In this document: one piece after another, positions 24,501 to 39,500 of the stretch
Layout of the letters: each line of letters begins with the position of its first letter
How positions within the stretch are numbered: position 1 is the first letter of the stretch
From: Cinclus cinclus
Lineage: Eukaryota; Chordata; Aves; Passeriformes; Cinclidae
DNA length: 64,000 nt
Assembly (NCBI RefSeq): GCF_963662255.1
Contig: NC_085073.1
Location: 3,596,001 to 3,660,000 of the forward strand
Direction: 5' to 3'
Translations under genes and position numbers: made by a program
The notes under the pieces: generated by a model
Told to the model about the DNA's origin: nothing
What the model saw: the letters and a program-made list of their open reading frames with translations, nothing else
The model's database searches: none

Positions 24501-27500
24501 ACCTACTCGTGCCACGGGTCCCCCACAGAAAAGCAACTGCACACACGCAGCACTAATGAACAAGCACAAAGGCCCCCACACACCCTGGAACTCACTTGTA
24601 CATCCCCAGCCCCGGGGATGCCTTCCAGAACAAATTCCTTAGTGAGCAAGAGGAATGTGCAGACAGCCACACTCATCCAGCATGCAGACACCACAGGAGT
24701 GACCTCACCCTGCCCCAGAGCCCCAGCACAGGCTCAGCCAGGCACAGCTCTCCTGCAGCCCCAGGCAGACATGTGCCACTTGTGTCCACCACACACAGAA
24801 AGAGAAGTGCTACAGCCCAGGCTCTTAACCCACCCCCAAGCAGATGCTCCTGATTTATATAACAAGAAGTGGCTGAAATACATGGCTTTGCATATTTTTT
24901 TAAAGGCCAGGTTTCCCAGCTTCCCCATTTTCATGAATCCCTGGTAACTACATCAATGGGAATTTCATCCCCTTCTGTTTTCCTTGTGATTCGTTTTACA
25001 TTTCTTCCTGCACCTGCATGGCAATGGCTGCCTTTGGAGACATTATTTCAACTGATCAAGTTCATTCAAACTGGTGATGCCCAATAATCCTCAGCCAGGG
25101 CACAGGAGTTCATAACACAGGTGCAGTTCAGCTGCCTTCTGAGCAGGGAGACAGCACCTGCCCCCACAAGGGCCAGCTCAGGAGCGCTGGTGGTCAAACC
25201 AACCAAAAAACAGCACATGGAGAAGGTGAAAAATCTGATTGGAAGAGAGGGGGTGAAAAAAAAAAGGGACTAGACAGGAACAGATTTACTGGGCAGTGAA
25301 GAGGAGCATGGAGACTAAAGGAGCAGCAGCTCTGTGAGCTAACTGACATCACCTGGTGCCAGATGTGAGCCCAGTTTGGCCATGGCAGGGGACACCAGAG
25401 CTCTTAGGCTTCCCCCCTCCTCTAACCTGAATCTCCATTGCAGCTGCAACCAGGCCTTATTTCAGACAGGTGCACCATGCTGCAGCCTTTGGATGCTAAA
25501 CATGGGGAGCTCCTTAAAAAAATCATCAACACAGGGGAGAAATACACTGGGAAACACTTGCACTGACTTTAGGTGCTGTGAAATAATCCTCTGTTCTTTG
25601 AATTAGAAAGCAAATATAACTGTGGGCTAAAATTCGACAGCCAGAAATGCATCTGATGGTCTTGCCTTTCTCTTCAGGGACCCCTGGCTGGCTGGGGCAG
25701 GGGGTGTTGAGACGTTTGGAAAAGCCAGTTATCCTATACCTTACTATCAAATCAACATCAAATTATTATGAGTTACTCATTATTTTCTCTTTCAAAGAGC
25801 CCTCAAATTGCCTGGGTAATTCCGGTGGTTTCTTCCTCACACCATTTCTGGTGAATCAAAAGCATTTTTCTTTTCCCTGCCCTGTGGGAAAAGTCCACTG
25901 AAACAGTGAACACTCCATCCCAGAAGCTTTACAGGTCTTCTGTTGTCTGACAGAACCATTTGGAAGTCCTGCCTTCATGTGGGAATTTCAGCTTTCCTTT
26001 TTGGAATTTGGAAGAAAGAAAAGTGCTAGTCTTCCTGGCTATGCAGCACAGGTTAAAACTGACACATTAGGGATTTAAGCTATAAAGGCAAATACATATA
26101 CACACACCTATGGGTTTAGAATCTTTTCTGAATGCTGAGAAGAGCAATAGTAAAAGGGAATGGAATCCCTGACAACGTAAGGTTTTTCTCACAGTGAATC
26201 CTGCTTTATTTTGCCTGGTTCTGAAGACCACGAGTAGGAAAAGGATCCAGCCTGTTCCCTTTGGATGTCTCTGCAGCAGCTGGGGATCTCTGAAAGGGCT
26301 CTTCTGCTGCTGACCTCCACCTCTCTGCATCTTGGAGCCCAACCCATGATCCCGGATCCTCTCGATTCAGCCAGCTTCCAAACAGGGCTGTTCTCCCACA
26401 ACATCCAGGCTGACTCATCCCTCCCCAGCCGGGCTGGAATGCTGCAAACCCTTTCACCTGATCTGTGATCCTAAAGCCACGGATCCCAAACCCGCTGGCA
26501 TTCTCAGGTCATCAGCTCCATCATTCCTCAGCTCCCCAGCAGCGATTCCTGCAGCACTGGAAGCTCTCCCGTCCCCTCCTGGGCACAGCACACCCTCCCC
26601 TCCTGCTGTTTTCCCCTTCAGTTTCTCTACAGCTCCCGATTTTCACCCTCTGATTGGCAATTTCCCGTGCTGTCCAGCAAGCAGGCAAATTCACTCCGAT
26701 CTCTGACTGTCGAGTTCCCATGGAAACATGCCCTGGGCACCGTGAGCCACGCAGGCAGCAGGAGAGGAGCCAGCACAGAGCACGCTGTTGATGAAGGTAG
26801 CACGGGAACAAGCCAGGGGCTGAGGCTGAATGCTGCGGCCAAGAGAGAGCACACGAGCCCTGGACACAGCTCCTGCAAAGCCACTGAATTCAGGTCACCT
26901 GGCCAACAGCAGGCAGCAGCCACCATCAGGGAGAGAGGGAAGCCCGGTCGTGCCTGTGGGTGGGATGCAGCAAAATCTCCTTGGGAAGCAGAGAGAACTC
27001 CCTTGTCCCTGGGCAGTGCTAAAGGGCTTGGGTTACCTGTCATGCCCCCATCACTGCAGCCCAGTGCTCCACACAAGCATATCAACTCCTCTGCTCCTGG
27101 CACTCCAGGCTCCCAGCAGAGAGCAGGGAAAAGCTGACGTTCTCCGGCCCAGAATCACAAGTCCCACTCTGAACTAATGCAGGCAGCAAATTTTTGGTAG
27201 AAAATGTCTTCTGCAGGGTGCAGAAACACTGAGCATCCAGATATTCCCACACAGCCCCTGCAGGGCTTGGCCAAAAGTGTCCCTTTGGCAGAAAAATGAG
27301 CACCTCCCAGATGGAGAGACAAATTCTGGTGCTCTAACTTCATGTTCTTAATTCAGGGTGCTTCACTTGAGAAATGTCAGTCCCTGGTGAGTACAAAAGA
27401 GGTTCCACTCCAAAGATAACGCAAAGCAGTGCCCCACTGATGTATGCAGCTATTCCCTTGATAAATTCCTAATCCCTACACTTCTGCACTGCTCCAAATC

Positions 27501-30500
27501 TTTCTTTCACCTCCTGCCAGTGTGGGGCTATTGCTACAGGGATATCGCTCTACCCATATCTGCAAAGTTGTTCAGCCACTTCTCTGGCAAGTGGAGCATC
27601 ACGACAGAAGCATTTCAGAAGAGCAACCTGTCTCAGACAAACACAGGGTGCTGTCTTGATGCTGCTCCTTCCTCAGGAAAAAATCCAGCTTGTCATGGAT
27701 CCTGTGGGAGCTGCTTGTTCTTGAGCTCTGCAAGGAGCCTGGAGGGAGGTGCACAGGCTGCAGGAGACGGGTGTTCAGACTCCAAAGATTTCTGTTCTTG
27801 TCCATGGGAAGCAGAGTTGATGTTCTGACATTTGTAACCATTAGGGAATGTGGCACTCTTTATAAACTTGGAGATTTCAGAGTCCAGTGCCTTGGCCAAA
27901 AGCTTGTTTCGAAATCAGCACCCTGGTTTTTAACCTGCTGACCTGTTCCAGCTCGATTTGACAGAGGTATCAGAGATATCACATCCCAACACTTAATACC
28001 AGGTGGGTGTGTATAGAAGAGCCCCCAGTAGTGCCCCACCAGCAAAAGAGAGATACAGAGATGGCCTCAGCCCTGATTAGACACCAGAGGTTTGAGTTGC
28101 ATTCACTAGACACATAAGCCTTTTTTTTTTTTAATCAATGTGGTAGGGGAAGGACTGACCACCTAATGGTTGAATCCAGAGGCAATGTGAAGTATCAGTA
28201 AGAAGCCAGCCTTCCCCACCCACTGCAGCATCTCCAAGGGATCTCTCATCCATTCATAACATCATTTTCAACAGTGAGAGTAAAACACCCTGAAGATTCT
28301 GGTCTCTTTTTATTGTTTATAGCACACATAAGGACCTTAAGTTCAACCCTAAACCAAGGGGCTGAAGTAAAATGCCCAGACTTCAGTAAAACTTAGGTGT
28401 ACTATCCCTCAAGTAAATAACCAAGTTACAGATTCAATCTGCCTTAAACAGACTTTTTTTAAGGAGTATCACACAAGCATAAATACATACATAAAATATA
28501 AAATATATCTCATGTTCTTGACAGTGCAATAACTGACAGTTAATACAAACTGTTTGGACATGTAAAACAAAATCCTTTCAAATCTAAATAAAGCATGCAG
28601 GACATGCTGTCCCACAGCACAAACAGCAGCACACAAACCCTCCCCTGGCCTCTACTAAACTGTGCTCAGGGGCAGCACCAACAGCACAGGGCATGGAGAG
28701 GCAGATGCAGGAATGGAGAGAAAAGGCAAAGAAATAGATCAGGAAGACAAGAAATAGAAGCAAAATGAGTTAATGGATTTGGAAAGAGCTGAAGTTGCAA
28801 ACTTTCTCCACCTGGAGGAGGAATCTGAGCTGCTGAGAGCCATTAAATGACCCGGTTCTCTTGTTCCCAACCTTCCAGCTCTGAACTTCTCTGGATATGC
28901 TGCTCTGACCAAGCTGGTTCCTGCAGGCTGACAGCACCTCCATCTCAGGATCCTTTCCCTTCAGACATTATTTCCCCATCATATGATCTTTTCTGCAACA
29001 GCAATTTGGCCTTGACAATGTGCTGGGGGCTGCTGCAGGACTGAGAGTGGTGGGGCTGACACAGCTCAGCAGTAAGGGGGGAGGCAATGGAGGGAGCTGA
29101 AGACAGGAGAATCAGCTGCAGATCAGTGAGCTGAACACATTAAAAAGCCAGTGCTGCTGCAGGGATCTGGCTCTTAACAGGCTGATCAGGTGCAGGAATG
29201 AAGGAACTTCTTCCCAAAGGCTTCAGGAGCCTCAGTGCCACACAGGTCTGCTTCTGTAATGCTCTGGAGCAGACACTGCCAGGCTGATGGAACCCTCAAA
29301 TAGCTGGGAAAGAGAGTGGAGGGGGCAGCCACATCCTCACCCTTAGGACCTGGTGTGCTGTCAGCTGCCTGCTGTGTCCAGCTGTGTCCCTACACTGCCC
29401 TCCTGATGTGACACACACAGACTCCTCCTCATAGAGAGGAAGGCAGATTCAGGACCCTGTGTCTCATTTCCTGTCCCCCTCACAAGCACAGGGCCACCAA
29501 AGGAGAAACAAGGAGAGATGACAACTACCTCCACGGCTCTCGCTGTCGGCAGGCTTCACCTGGATCGGGCGCGCCATCTGCAAGGGAACAGAAATGCAGA
29601 GGTTATTGCTTGGCCCACTGCCCAGCACACTGTCAACAGGGCAGCAGGAGAGAGGCAGAAGGGAAACCAAGACATTGTGATGCCAACCAGTACCCTTGAA
29701 GAAGGGATCATTTTTTCCAAAAGGAACCTGGCGCTTTTCCCTGCTCAGCTGCTCGCCCCAGAGAGCAGCTCTCCTGGAAATGCCCACCATGCATAAACCC
29801 CTGCCTCCTCAGCTGCTGCAAGTGGCACAGAAAGGACTCTGAGGAAGCAGCTCATCACCATGTGACTGGAGCCTGAACAGTGGTCAGGGTGGCCTGAGGT
29901 GAGACTGTGCCTGGAAGCTCTTCCTGTGTCTGCCCTGACTCAGTGCAGGCACGGCCACGTCACCTAATTGAGCCACTCACTGTCCTTGCAGCACCAAAGA
30001 GACACTGCCTCTGAACTTGGCTAGAAGCAGCACAGCAAGCAGGCCTGTGGTGCTTCCCCTTCCCCAGCCCTCATGCAGACAGTTCTGTGTACCAGAGTAG
30101 CTCTTGAGAAGGGCAGTGCTGCTCTCCAGCAACATCTCTCATCTCTGGCCCTCGGGGGGCAATGCTCAGGTTGAAAGTGGCAAAACTCCTCTCCCTTGGG
30201 TGTGGGGAAGAGGTTTTTCCTTCTCTTGCAGCCATTAGTGTCATCAGCAATAATCCAACCACAAACAAGGCTGAAGGGTAGCTCAGCTCACATGGTATCG
30301 GGGACATGAAGAGACAGAAGTAAGCTCCATTAAGGAACCCACAGTTTTAACTGCCTGGTTTGAAAAGCAGGGCAGAACTCATCTGCTGGCAGGTCTGTGT
30401 GTCCTGTGCTGCCCAGAGAGGCAGCTGACAAGCTGTAGCCTCCTTTCCCAGCTAGCAGCATCTAACTGCACCAGAATATCCCCTGAGGAATGGTGCACAG

Positions 30501-33500
30501 GGCAGATTTCCACATTCACAGCACATCTCACTCCATGTCTCTCAGCATCATTCACAGAGGCTGACAGTGACCTGAATCAGTGACATTCACAATAAAAAAC
30601 AATCAGAATATGGCAGGGAAGGCCTGCACACAAGCTGCAGGTCCAGGCATAGTCTGCCCCCTCTTTTAGGAAACCCCTGATGAAAAACAGCGACAAAACA
30701 GCAAATGAAATCAAGCCACAGAAGTCACCAACTGAAATGTGTTCAGAAGCCAGCATGCAATATGTAAGGGCTGTCAGTCTCCCAAGTGGTGGCTGAGCCA
30801 GACTGGACAGAAACCAAAGGCAGAGCCCACATTCCCAACAGCTGGAGGAAATCTGTGAGGTGGTTTTGCAGTCCACGGGACAGAGATGCAAATCAGGAGG
30901 TGACAGGCTGGCATGGCATGGCACACAGCCTGGGAGCTGTGAAGCTGGCTTCCTTGGACTGAAGGTTCTCAGGCAGGATGAGCAGAGGCTGGGAGCAGGC
31001 CCATGCATGCTCATGATCAATCCTGCCTCAAGGACTGATCATGGGGCTGCTGACAATGGCCCCAGGGATGGGCTGGCAGCTCCCCAAAGGAAGGCCAAGC
31101 TCCTGCCGTGCTGCACTTTGACAGACAACAACCCCAATACCTGCTGAATCATTTAGAGAAGAGGGAGAGGCTGCAGATCCTTTTCCTACTCTTGATCAGC
31201 TGCAGGGATTTGCAGAGCTCCTGCTATCCTGCTGTTGCAGCCAAGTGGCCCAGCACTTGCAGCACTGGAACTCATCAGCTTCTGGGCTGCTGCTCCCCCC
31301 AGGAGCTGCCAAAGGCCCAGCCCCTCTTTCCTGAGCTGAATGGGATGTGGGGCAGGGATTCGGGAGTCTGTGGTCAAAGATTGCTCCACAAAGCCTCCAA
31401 TTTCCTTGCTGAGAGGCTGCTGTTACTGCTCACGGTCCCTGGCACCCTGCCTGTGTGAGCTGAGGCTGGCAGAGCTGTGGGAGCAGGCTGAGTGGGAGAG
31501 GGCAGGCAGCCCAGATGTGTCCTCAGAAGAGAAGGCTCCGTGCAGAGCCAGAAGAGGCAGCTGGCCACATCACATCCAGGACGTGGATTCCCTCAGCACC
31601 GAGGAATAGTTTTGTTTCTACCCAGGATGCAAAACCAGGGCTAAACTAACTGAACTGATGGGGAGGGAGATGGAGGGACAGACTGATCTCAGCCTGTGTG
31701 AGGAAGCCAAAGCCCCAAAGCCATCTGGGGGTAGGAGGGGCAGCAGGGATGCTGCGGAAATGCAGCGCACGCACATCCAGCACCACCCTCCCAGGGATGC
31801 AGGGGCTGAAGGCGACAGTCGGGAAGGATGGGGGGAGGCGAGGGGGAGGTTAAGTACCTGAGGCCATCTCCCTGTCCCCTCCCCCAACAGGGCTGTCACT
31901 CCAGCTCCCAGCACCTAGGATAAAGGAGGTGTTGTCATGGAAACGGTTATTCACCACATGGAACCTGACATTTGCAGTTGCCATGGAAACCAGCTCTTGG
32001 GGGCATTCCCTCTGCTCTGCACAAAAGAGACATTTTGATATGATCTCTGGGGAAGGGGCCCCCTCTACCCATCTGTCCATCCCTATCCTTTCCGCCATCC
32101 CAGGGACGTGACCCCAGGGGTGGTGACCCCACCAAACCTGCCACTCCGGGCGAGTGCATCCCACTGGGCCACTGACCCAGTGAGGCGAGGTGCCCACAGC
32201 TGGGCCACAGCACCGTGTCCCGGCAGTGCCAGTACAGCAGTGTGGGTTAGTGCAGGTGCAAATCCAGAGGCAGCTCCTGGCTGGAGCTACCAGAGGAAGC
32301 AGGGCTGCCCTGTACCCCCCCAGCTATGGCCACAGCTGAAACAGCACCTGGGGTGGGCACAGGAAGACTTTCCCTCTGCCCATGTCAGACCAAGCCCTGG
32401 GGCAAGGGGTGCCCATTTCCAGAGGTCTTCCCAGCTTCAGTGACTTTGAGAGACACCCACCAGCCTGGGGTTGGGTCTCTGGCTGGTCTTTGTCTGCTCT
32501 GGAAGATATGGGTAAAGAGAAGAAAACAAGACACGAGAAATTTGTCCAGATGCTGAGGCTTGGAGAAGAGCAGCAGGATTGTCTGCCAGCTTCACACAGG
32601 AGGTCTCCTAGCTGAGGCAGAGGCAGCCATGGTCCTCCTTGCACAGAAGTGGACTCCCAGAGGAGTCCATGAAGAAGGACACCACCACTTTAATCCTTCT
32701 AAGTCTCATGTTGCCATCAAAAATGAACAAATTATCAAAGGCCTCTCAAGCAGAAGGACTCCACAGCAGCTTTAACCCAACCACATAGGTCTCAAGGCCT
32801 TGAGAACTGTCCCTGGGGGACCCTAAACTTTGTATACAGGTCTCAGAGAAACTCTGTCCCGGACAGGAACACACAGTAGGGGTGGTCAAGTTTTACCTTT
32901 CCTATTTGAGGGAGAAAGAGAGAAACAGGGAAGCAGGGAGGACCCACTTCTGGCCTACACAGCAAACTCTGGAAGTACAAATTCTCCTAGCCTCCACCTG
33001 AGGCTGCACAGTAATCAGAGAGCACACCTGAATAAGAAAACTATTTGTATATACCCAGCTGGGCCCAGAATCCAGCAATCAGGATGTGCCTGCCTAAAAT
33101 TCCCGGAGTGGAGAAGATGCACATGGACAGACCTGGATGCCTTTAACCACACAGGAACACATAGGTGAGCACTTGTGTAGGATAGAGAATTTGAGCAAAT
33201 GATTCATGAGCCTGCACCTGCCTCACAAGCTGAGCTTCATCTTCCCTGTTAAATTATTCAGATGAGCATTATTAGTCTTCGTTTCTTAAGAATATCACAT
33301 TAACATTTAGCACATGCTGTCAGGACACCATGGGCCAAATGTCCCCTGCCCCAGTTCCTCACCCTCACGCTTCAGGGTCCTCCTTACCCACTCCTGATGA
33401 CACTAAGGGCTGTCAGCTCCATGACCCACTGCACTCAGGAAATCCTCTGGAGCAGCAGTGGGCACCAGATGGGCAGCAAAGCTCCTACAGCCCTGCTCCA

Positions 33501-36500
33501 GTTCCTCGCTCACATTTCCCTCCTGGCTGGATACACAACTTGCCCAACACAGCTGGCCCTACCCTGCTCACAGCTCTCACAGACAGCATTTCTATGCCTG
33601 CAGCCTTTGTTGGCTTTCTGGGGGGTTCCTGGTGGGAAGTAATGGGCCAGACAGATGGGGCCAAGGCCATCCCGACCTCGGGAGTTTTACACAAAGCACA
33701 GCAGCCATGTCCTGTGCAGCCTTCTGAAAACAGCGAGGAGACAGCCACAGGAGGGTCACTGCAGCCCAGAGGAGCCCAGGGACTTCCAGGAAAGAGGCAA
33801 GGCTGAGAGGCCTTGCTGAAAGTGTTTGGATTACATCCCACCCCAATCCCAGGATCTGGGCAACACAGAGAAGCTGGAGACTCCCTTCTGCTTGGGCTTC
33901 CCCCCTGCTTTTGAGGAAATGCTCCCCACCTTTGTAGCATTCTTGAGATCAAGGATCTAAGAAAACATCCTGGCACTCCTGAAGTCAGGGGAAGCTTTGC
34001 TGTTGGTTTCACCAAGGCCAAAATGCACCACTTCTCCTACCACAGCCCACATAAAGACTTCTGGAGTTGAACTGGCTCCCCGTTTTTAATCAGTGCCCAG
34101 CATGAGCTGTCAGTCAGCTCAGCAATCTGGTAGTCCTGTTCTTCAAGGAGAAGACTCCCAGATCCCCCTTCTTCTGCTTTCAAACTGCAAAAGCTGGATA
34201 GAAGGGAAAAGCCCCCTGGGACAGCAGGGCAAGCCTTTCTATTAATTACGAGTGAGTGATGTAAAATAGCCCCTTAGGTGCAATGCAGGGGAACCTCACA
34301 GTGTTAAGAGGGTCAGAAGCAGAGTGTATGAAACACACAATGCAGGCTGGATCCTCCGGGATGTCAGGAATCAAAAGGCATCCAAGGCCATTGGCAGAAT
34401 TAGGTCCTGGGCTCTTCACTTTACAAATCGTGGGCTTGTTCTCCTCTGGCCAGTTAAAATGATCATGCCTGAATGATCATAATCACTTCTAACTGGGCAG
34501 AGCACATAAATCTAAATGTTAATTTGTTCATTTGGATTCCATTTCTGATTGGGAGTGCAAGCAGGGATGGATTGGTGCCAGTCTCAGTGCTCAAGTACCC
34601 TACTTGCATCTTCTCTCTGACATCTCAGTGTGCCTTCGTCCTGTCCAGGAGAACCATCCCTTCCTGAGAAAGAGGGGTTGTCTCATACAGAAACACGAGC
34701 AACATTAGTACCGAGTTCTGGCACAGCTCTACAGGCTGTTTATGAATTCACCTCATTCAATCTCACTATGGAGGAGACAAGGATAATTATGAGCAGTGTG
34801 TTCCAGGTGGAGGAATCAAGGCATGTGGCGATGAAGATCATGCAGAAAGTCTGTGGCAGAAGCAGGATGTGAATCCCAGAGTACAAACCACACAGCTTCT
34901 GCCTGCATGGCTCAGCTGCATCTTTTTGCATGAGCAAAGAAGATTGTTGAAAGACTGATGAAACTGAAAACCCAAAAACTCCTCTAGAAGGTTCACCAAA
35001 ACCACAAGAGATTGTTCTGGCCTCCAGAAAGCCATGGACCTGAGGACCCAGGCACAAGTGGGTGCTCACACCCACAGTCCTGTGTCAGCTGTAGCATCTT
35101 TCCTCCGCATCTTGCTTCAGAGACTTGCCCAAGGGTCACATTTGTCACTCCCACTGAAGTGCTTACCAGGCCTAAGGAATGCTTAGGGTTTAAGGCCTGC
35201 AAAAAGCAGGAGTAAGATGCTATGAGATGGGTCACCAAGTTACCCTGAGCAAGTGCAAGAAAGCTGCACAGGGAAAAGCTGGGAGCATATATTCCATTGG
35301 AAAGGCTTTTATCTTTTCCCTGGAAAGGACACCCAGCACCCTGTGTCTTTCTCTGTGCCCACTGGTCCAGTGAGTATATTCAGGTGCTTCTCTGTGCACA
35401 AGCTGCACCCTCCAAGGACCCCAAAAAGCACAGGGCAGAGCGTCGGGCAGCAGTGTCTGAGCTGATGGACACAGCAGCTCTGCAGAGCCTGCACAGGCTG
35501 GCAGATTCACAGGCTGCTACTGGGCTGATGCAGCCATGCCCTTCTCCTGCCCCATTGCAGGGTAATGACAGTGGCCAGGAAAAGACATCTCTGCTGATGT
35601 AACAGAGTGGGGCAGGCACAGGGACCCTCAGCCTGCACACAGAGTGGCTGTGCCAGTTCCCTTGGCAACCACAACACTGACAATCCGAGCAGAGCAAAAC
35701 CTCCGGCAATACTGCACCCACGGGAAAATCCACCCAAAACGGGCCCAAGCCCCAGCACCACCAGATGAATCCCCTGAGCCAGTTCTGGGCTGATAGGAGA
35801 TAAGTTGTTTCCCTTCAGGGATGCTGGCAGACTAGAAAAGAGGCCCCAGGTGACTGCAGGATGCCCCTGGAGACAGCAAAATCTCATTTGGAGAAAGCCC
35901 TCAGTGATCTGGTGTAGTCAGCCCTGCTTTGAGTGGGGTTTGAGCAGAGACCCCAGAGATCTCTTCCACCATAAATTATCCTGTGATCCCATCTATATCC
36001 ATATTCACTAACACTTGTGTGCAGGCACACACCCCCAATGACCCCACAGAGGTGGGAATGTGGAACGTCACTCAGGAGGGTGAAGGTCTGTGTGGGCTGG
36101 TGTGCAGGTAACAGGTGAGTTCACAAGCACAGGTAAGTGAGATCACCAGGGAAGACCCAGCTCTGGGAGGTAAAAGTCAAAGCTTTGTGCTGCAAGGAGA
36201 TGCCAGGGCCTGGCTGTGCAAAGGGCAGCAATTTCTCTGGAGAAAGGAAGACCCCTTGTGCACAGAACAAAGTCTGCATGTGTCCACTTGGTCAGCACAT
36301 GGGAACAGGTGCTGATCTTTAATTTCACTGTTCTTCCACTTCTACAGGGAACATAAGGCAATGTCTGCCTTGGCAGCTTGCTGTTCAGTGTAGGCACTTC
36401 CCTGGGCAGCTGCTTTGCTTCACTGAGAGTTCTCAGCCCCTCAAACCAAACCCTCAACAGCACAAGTATTTTCAATTCCTTCTGCACAGAACAGGCACTT

Positions 36501-39500
36501 CTGCTGATTCTTGCCCAGGGGCTGCTTTAGCCCAGCACCTTCATGTCCTGGTGCTGCCATTTCTATGAGACAGGCCTGGCATGCTCTCTGTACTTCTAAC
36601 TGATAATGCTGGATGGCTCTCAGGAACTTGCTGGTATTGCCAATCAAACCCGCAGGATGGACATGGGAAAAACTTCTCCACCCTGCCCTGTTCAAGGGCT
36701 CAAGCTGCAAAGATTAACAAGTGGGGCCCAGCTTCAAACATCAGCCAAACACTTAGACCACCTCAAACTTTCAGAAATACTGGTCCAGGCTGGCTTCACA
36801 CCAGCATTGCACAAATGAGAGGGGAGGGAAGAATGAGAAGCGTTGTCCTCACCACCAAAGTCCCTCCAGTGACCTGTGCTCCCTCCTACCAGCAGAGGCT
36901 GTGGATCCTGACAGATGGCCCAGGTGAGCCCTTGCTGCTGGCAGCACAGGACACAGCCTGCCCACAGGGATGCCCTCTGCTCGGTCTCTGCACTAACGCT
37001 GGTGCCCAACCACCTGAATTAGTGCTGCAGCATCTCAACCCCTGGTGCATTCCCAGAGTCTCTGTCTGCTCTCATGCTGCTGCTCTCTGTAATTTTCCAT
37101 TCCTGTGTCCCTGCATCCATGAGTTCTCCCTATGATGTAGCCACATTTCAGTACCCTCATCACTGCTCTTAAACTGCTCGTATTCCCAGCTTGGATCAAT
37201 ACCAATTTCTACCACTTACTTGCCTACCTTTCAGCAGGCCTTTCTTTGTTCTGCATAGAAATAAAACTGTAACTGTACCTTGCCAAAAGAATTACTTTTT
37301 AAAACTCCCCCCCCTCCACTTCCTCCCTCTATTCTTCTTCCTCTTCTTCTTCAGGAGCAATTTTATGTAATTTGCAACTGTCTGGCTGCAAATGAAAAGA
37401 GACATAAAGCGTTTTCTGCGAAATATTGAAAAGCTGGATGCTTTTCCCTCAAATTTCACTTAGCAAGAGGCTTTAACTTGCTGTGTGATCACTGTGTGTC
37501 ATTAATAACCTCTCCAATTCCTTTCAGAACTCAGCAAAGTGAAGGCACAATCACGAATCAAAGGCATGGGTTACTGAGATATAATATCATTTCACTGAGG
37601 CAGGGAGGAGTGTGGCAGGGAGTGGGGAGAAGGTGAAACTGCACTGCTGGGCTGGCTGGCAGCTGAAGAGGACACTGGATTTAGGAAAAAGCCTTAAAGG
37701 CCTGATTTCAACAATTCACCAGCTCTGAGGGCAGCACAGATGTTTTAGATAATACAATATGCAGCTGAACAGGTGAGACTGGTTGAGTCACCATCAGATG
37801 TGTGAATGTGGCACTCAGGGACATGGTTTAGTGAACTTGTCAGTGCTGGGTTAATGGCTGGATTCAATGATCTCAGAGGTCTTTCCCAACCTGATGATTC
37901 CATGATAGTCTTGTTACTTTATATCCTGTGCACATTGGCCCATATAAAAGAATGTAAAAGCCAAAATTCTGTCTGCCACAGAAAAAGATGCTGAGCCCTA
38001 CTGTCAAAAAAACAAACTTTTGAGAGTTTAAATTCCATTCAGTTACCACACATCCAACAGCACTCTATTCAGAAACAAAACAGAATTTTGACCTCACAAA
38101 AAGAGAACTTGCCCCAAATGCCACAAGAATAAATACAAACCACACTGATTCCTACTTACTTATGTGCAAAACCTAAAATATAAATATAACTATATATAAA
38201 AGCTTAGGTAAGCTACACTGGACTCACGGCCCTGCAGGTGGGCTGACATTGCTGGCATCAGACCTGGAGGACCTCAGCAAGAGGCCCAGACCTACCCAGT
38301 AACAGCCTGGAAGAGAGCCCAGCAGTCTTGCTCCAGCTACCTGATCACAGCCTAAGACTATCTCAGAAACCATATCAAAGCACTTCCATAACTCTGGCCT
38401 TAACAAATCCTCAGCCTAGACCAAAAAAGTCATTTGTCTCTATTCAGGTTCATGAACTGTTGAGTTCAACCACAGCTCTCTGCATTGAGACCAACAAAGG
38501 AAGGCACTTAAGTTCTTGTGGAATCTGCAATTGCTTGGTGGTACAACAGCAAGTGTAGGATCAGCACAAGATCCTTCCTCTGCCAGTTTGATCCCTTGCT
38601 GTCTCTAAACCTGCTGAGGCTTGGTCATGCATTCAAGTGACAGTTTGTGTCACCCTACACGTCATAACCCTTCGGCTTTCTTTCTTCTCCTGGTATGTGC
38701 AATACAGAGGAAGGATATGGGTAAAATGCACAAGGAATCAGTTGTTTACTAGACTGTGGCCCACTGACTGCAATCTCAGTGGTGTGGTCAGTATGTTCTG
38801 TGCTCTGCCCTATGCTGGGGCTAAACTCCTGGGGATAGGCTTTGCCCCACAGATCATCAGAAAATGATCCAGATGTGAACATACAGAGATGAAAAGTTAC
38901 ATTCTTGTTCCCAAAACAGGGAAGCAATTGCCTGTCCCTCCTGCCTGTGATTCATTTCCAAAGTGCTGCCCGTGATCAGCTGGGCCACAAGGACAGGTGA
39001 TGCTACACAGACACCAGCAAACCGTGGCTGAAAGCTACCTCAGCTCACCCAGCCCATGTCCATGCCAAGTAACCACCTCTAAATGACCAAAGAGAGAGAG
39101 AGAATTGTGCCTTCTTGGTCACTGAGGGACTGAACAAAAGAGAAGCTGAATGTGATGAAGTGGTATATTGGCAGCCTGAAAATAGACAGCTCCAAACGCA
39201 GCACAGCTCATCTTCATCCTAATCCTGAAACATAATTACACCACACTGCTCATTAACTGTCTCCAGACAAGTATGTTCAAAAGTACTCACCTACCACAGA
39301 TTTCTTACTGTTCCCAGGCAGTGTCTTACACCTCCCTTAACATAAAAAGCCTTTAGATCACCACATCATAGATAAATTGCTGCTTTAAACACTGCTCCAT
39401 GCAGCTCTCTACAACCCCTGAGAGCACAGACAGTAGAGAACATAGTGAAACATGCAACAAATCCCTGATGTAGAACTGTAGCAAAACTCAGATTGCCTTG

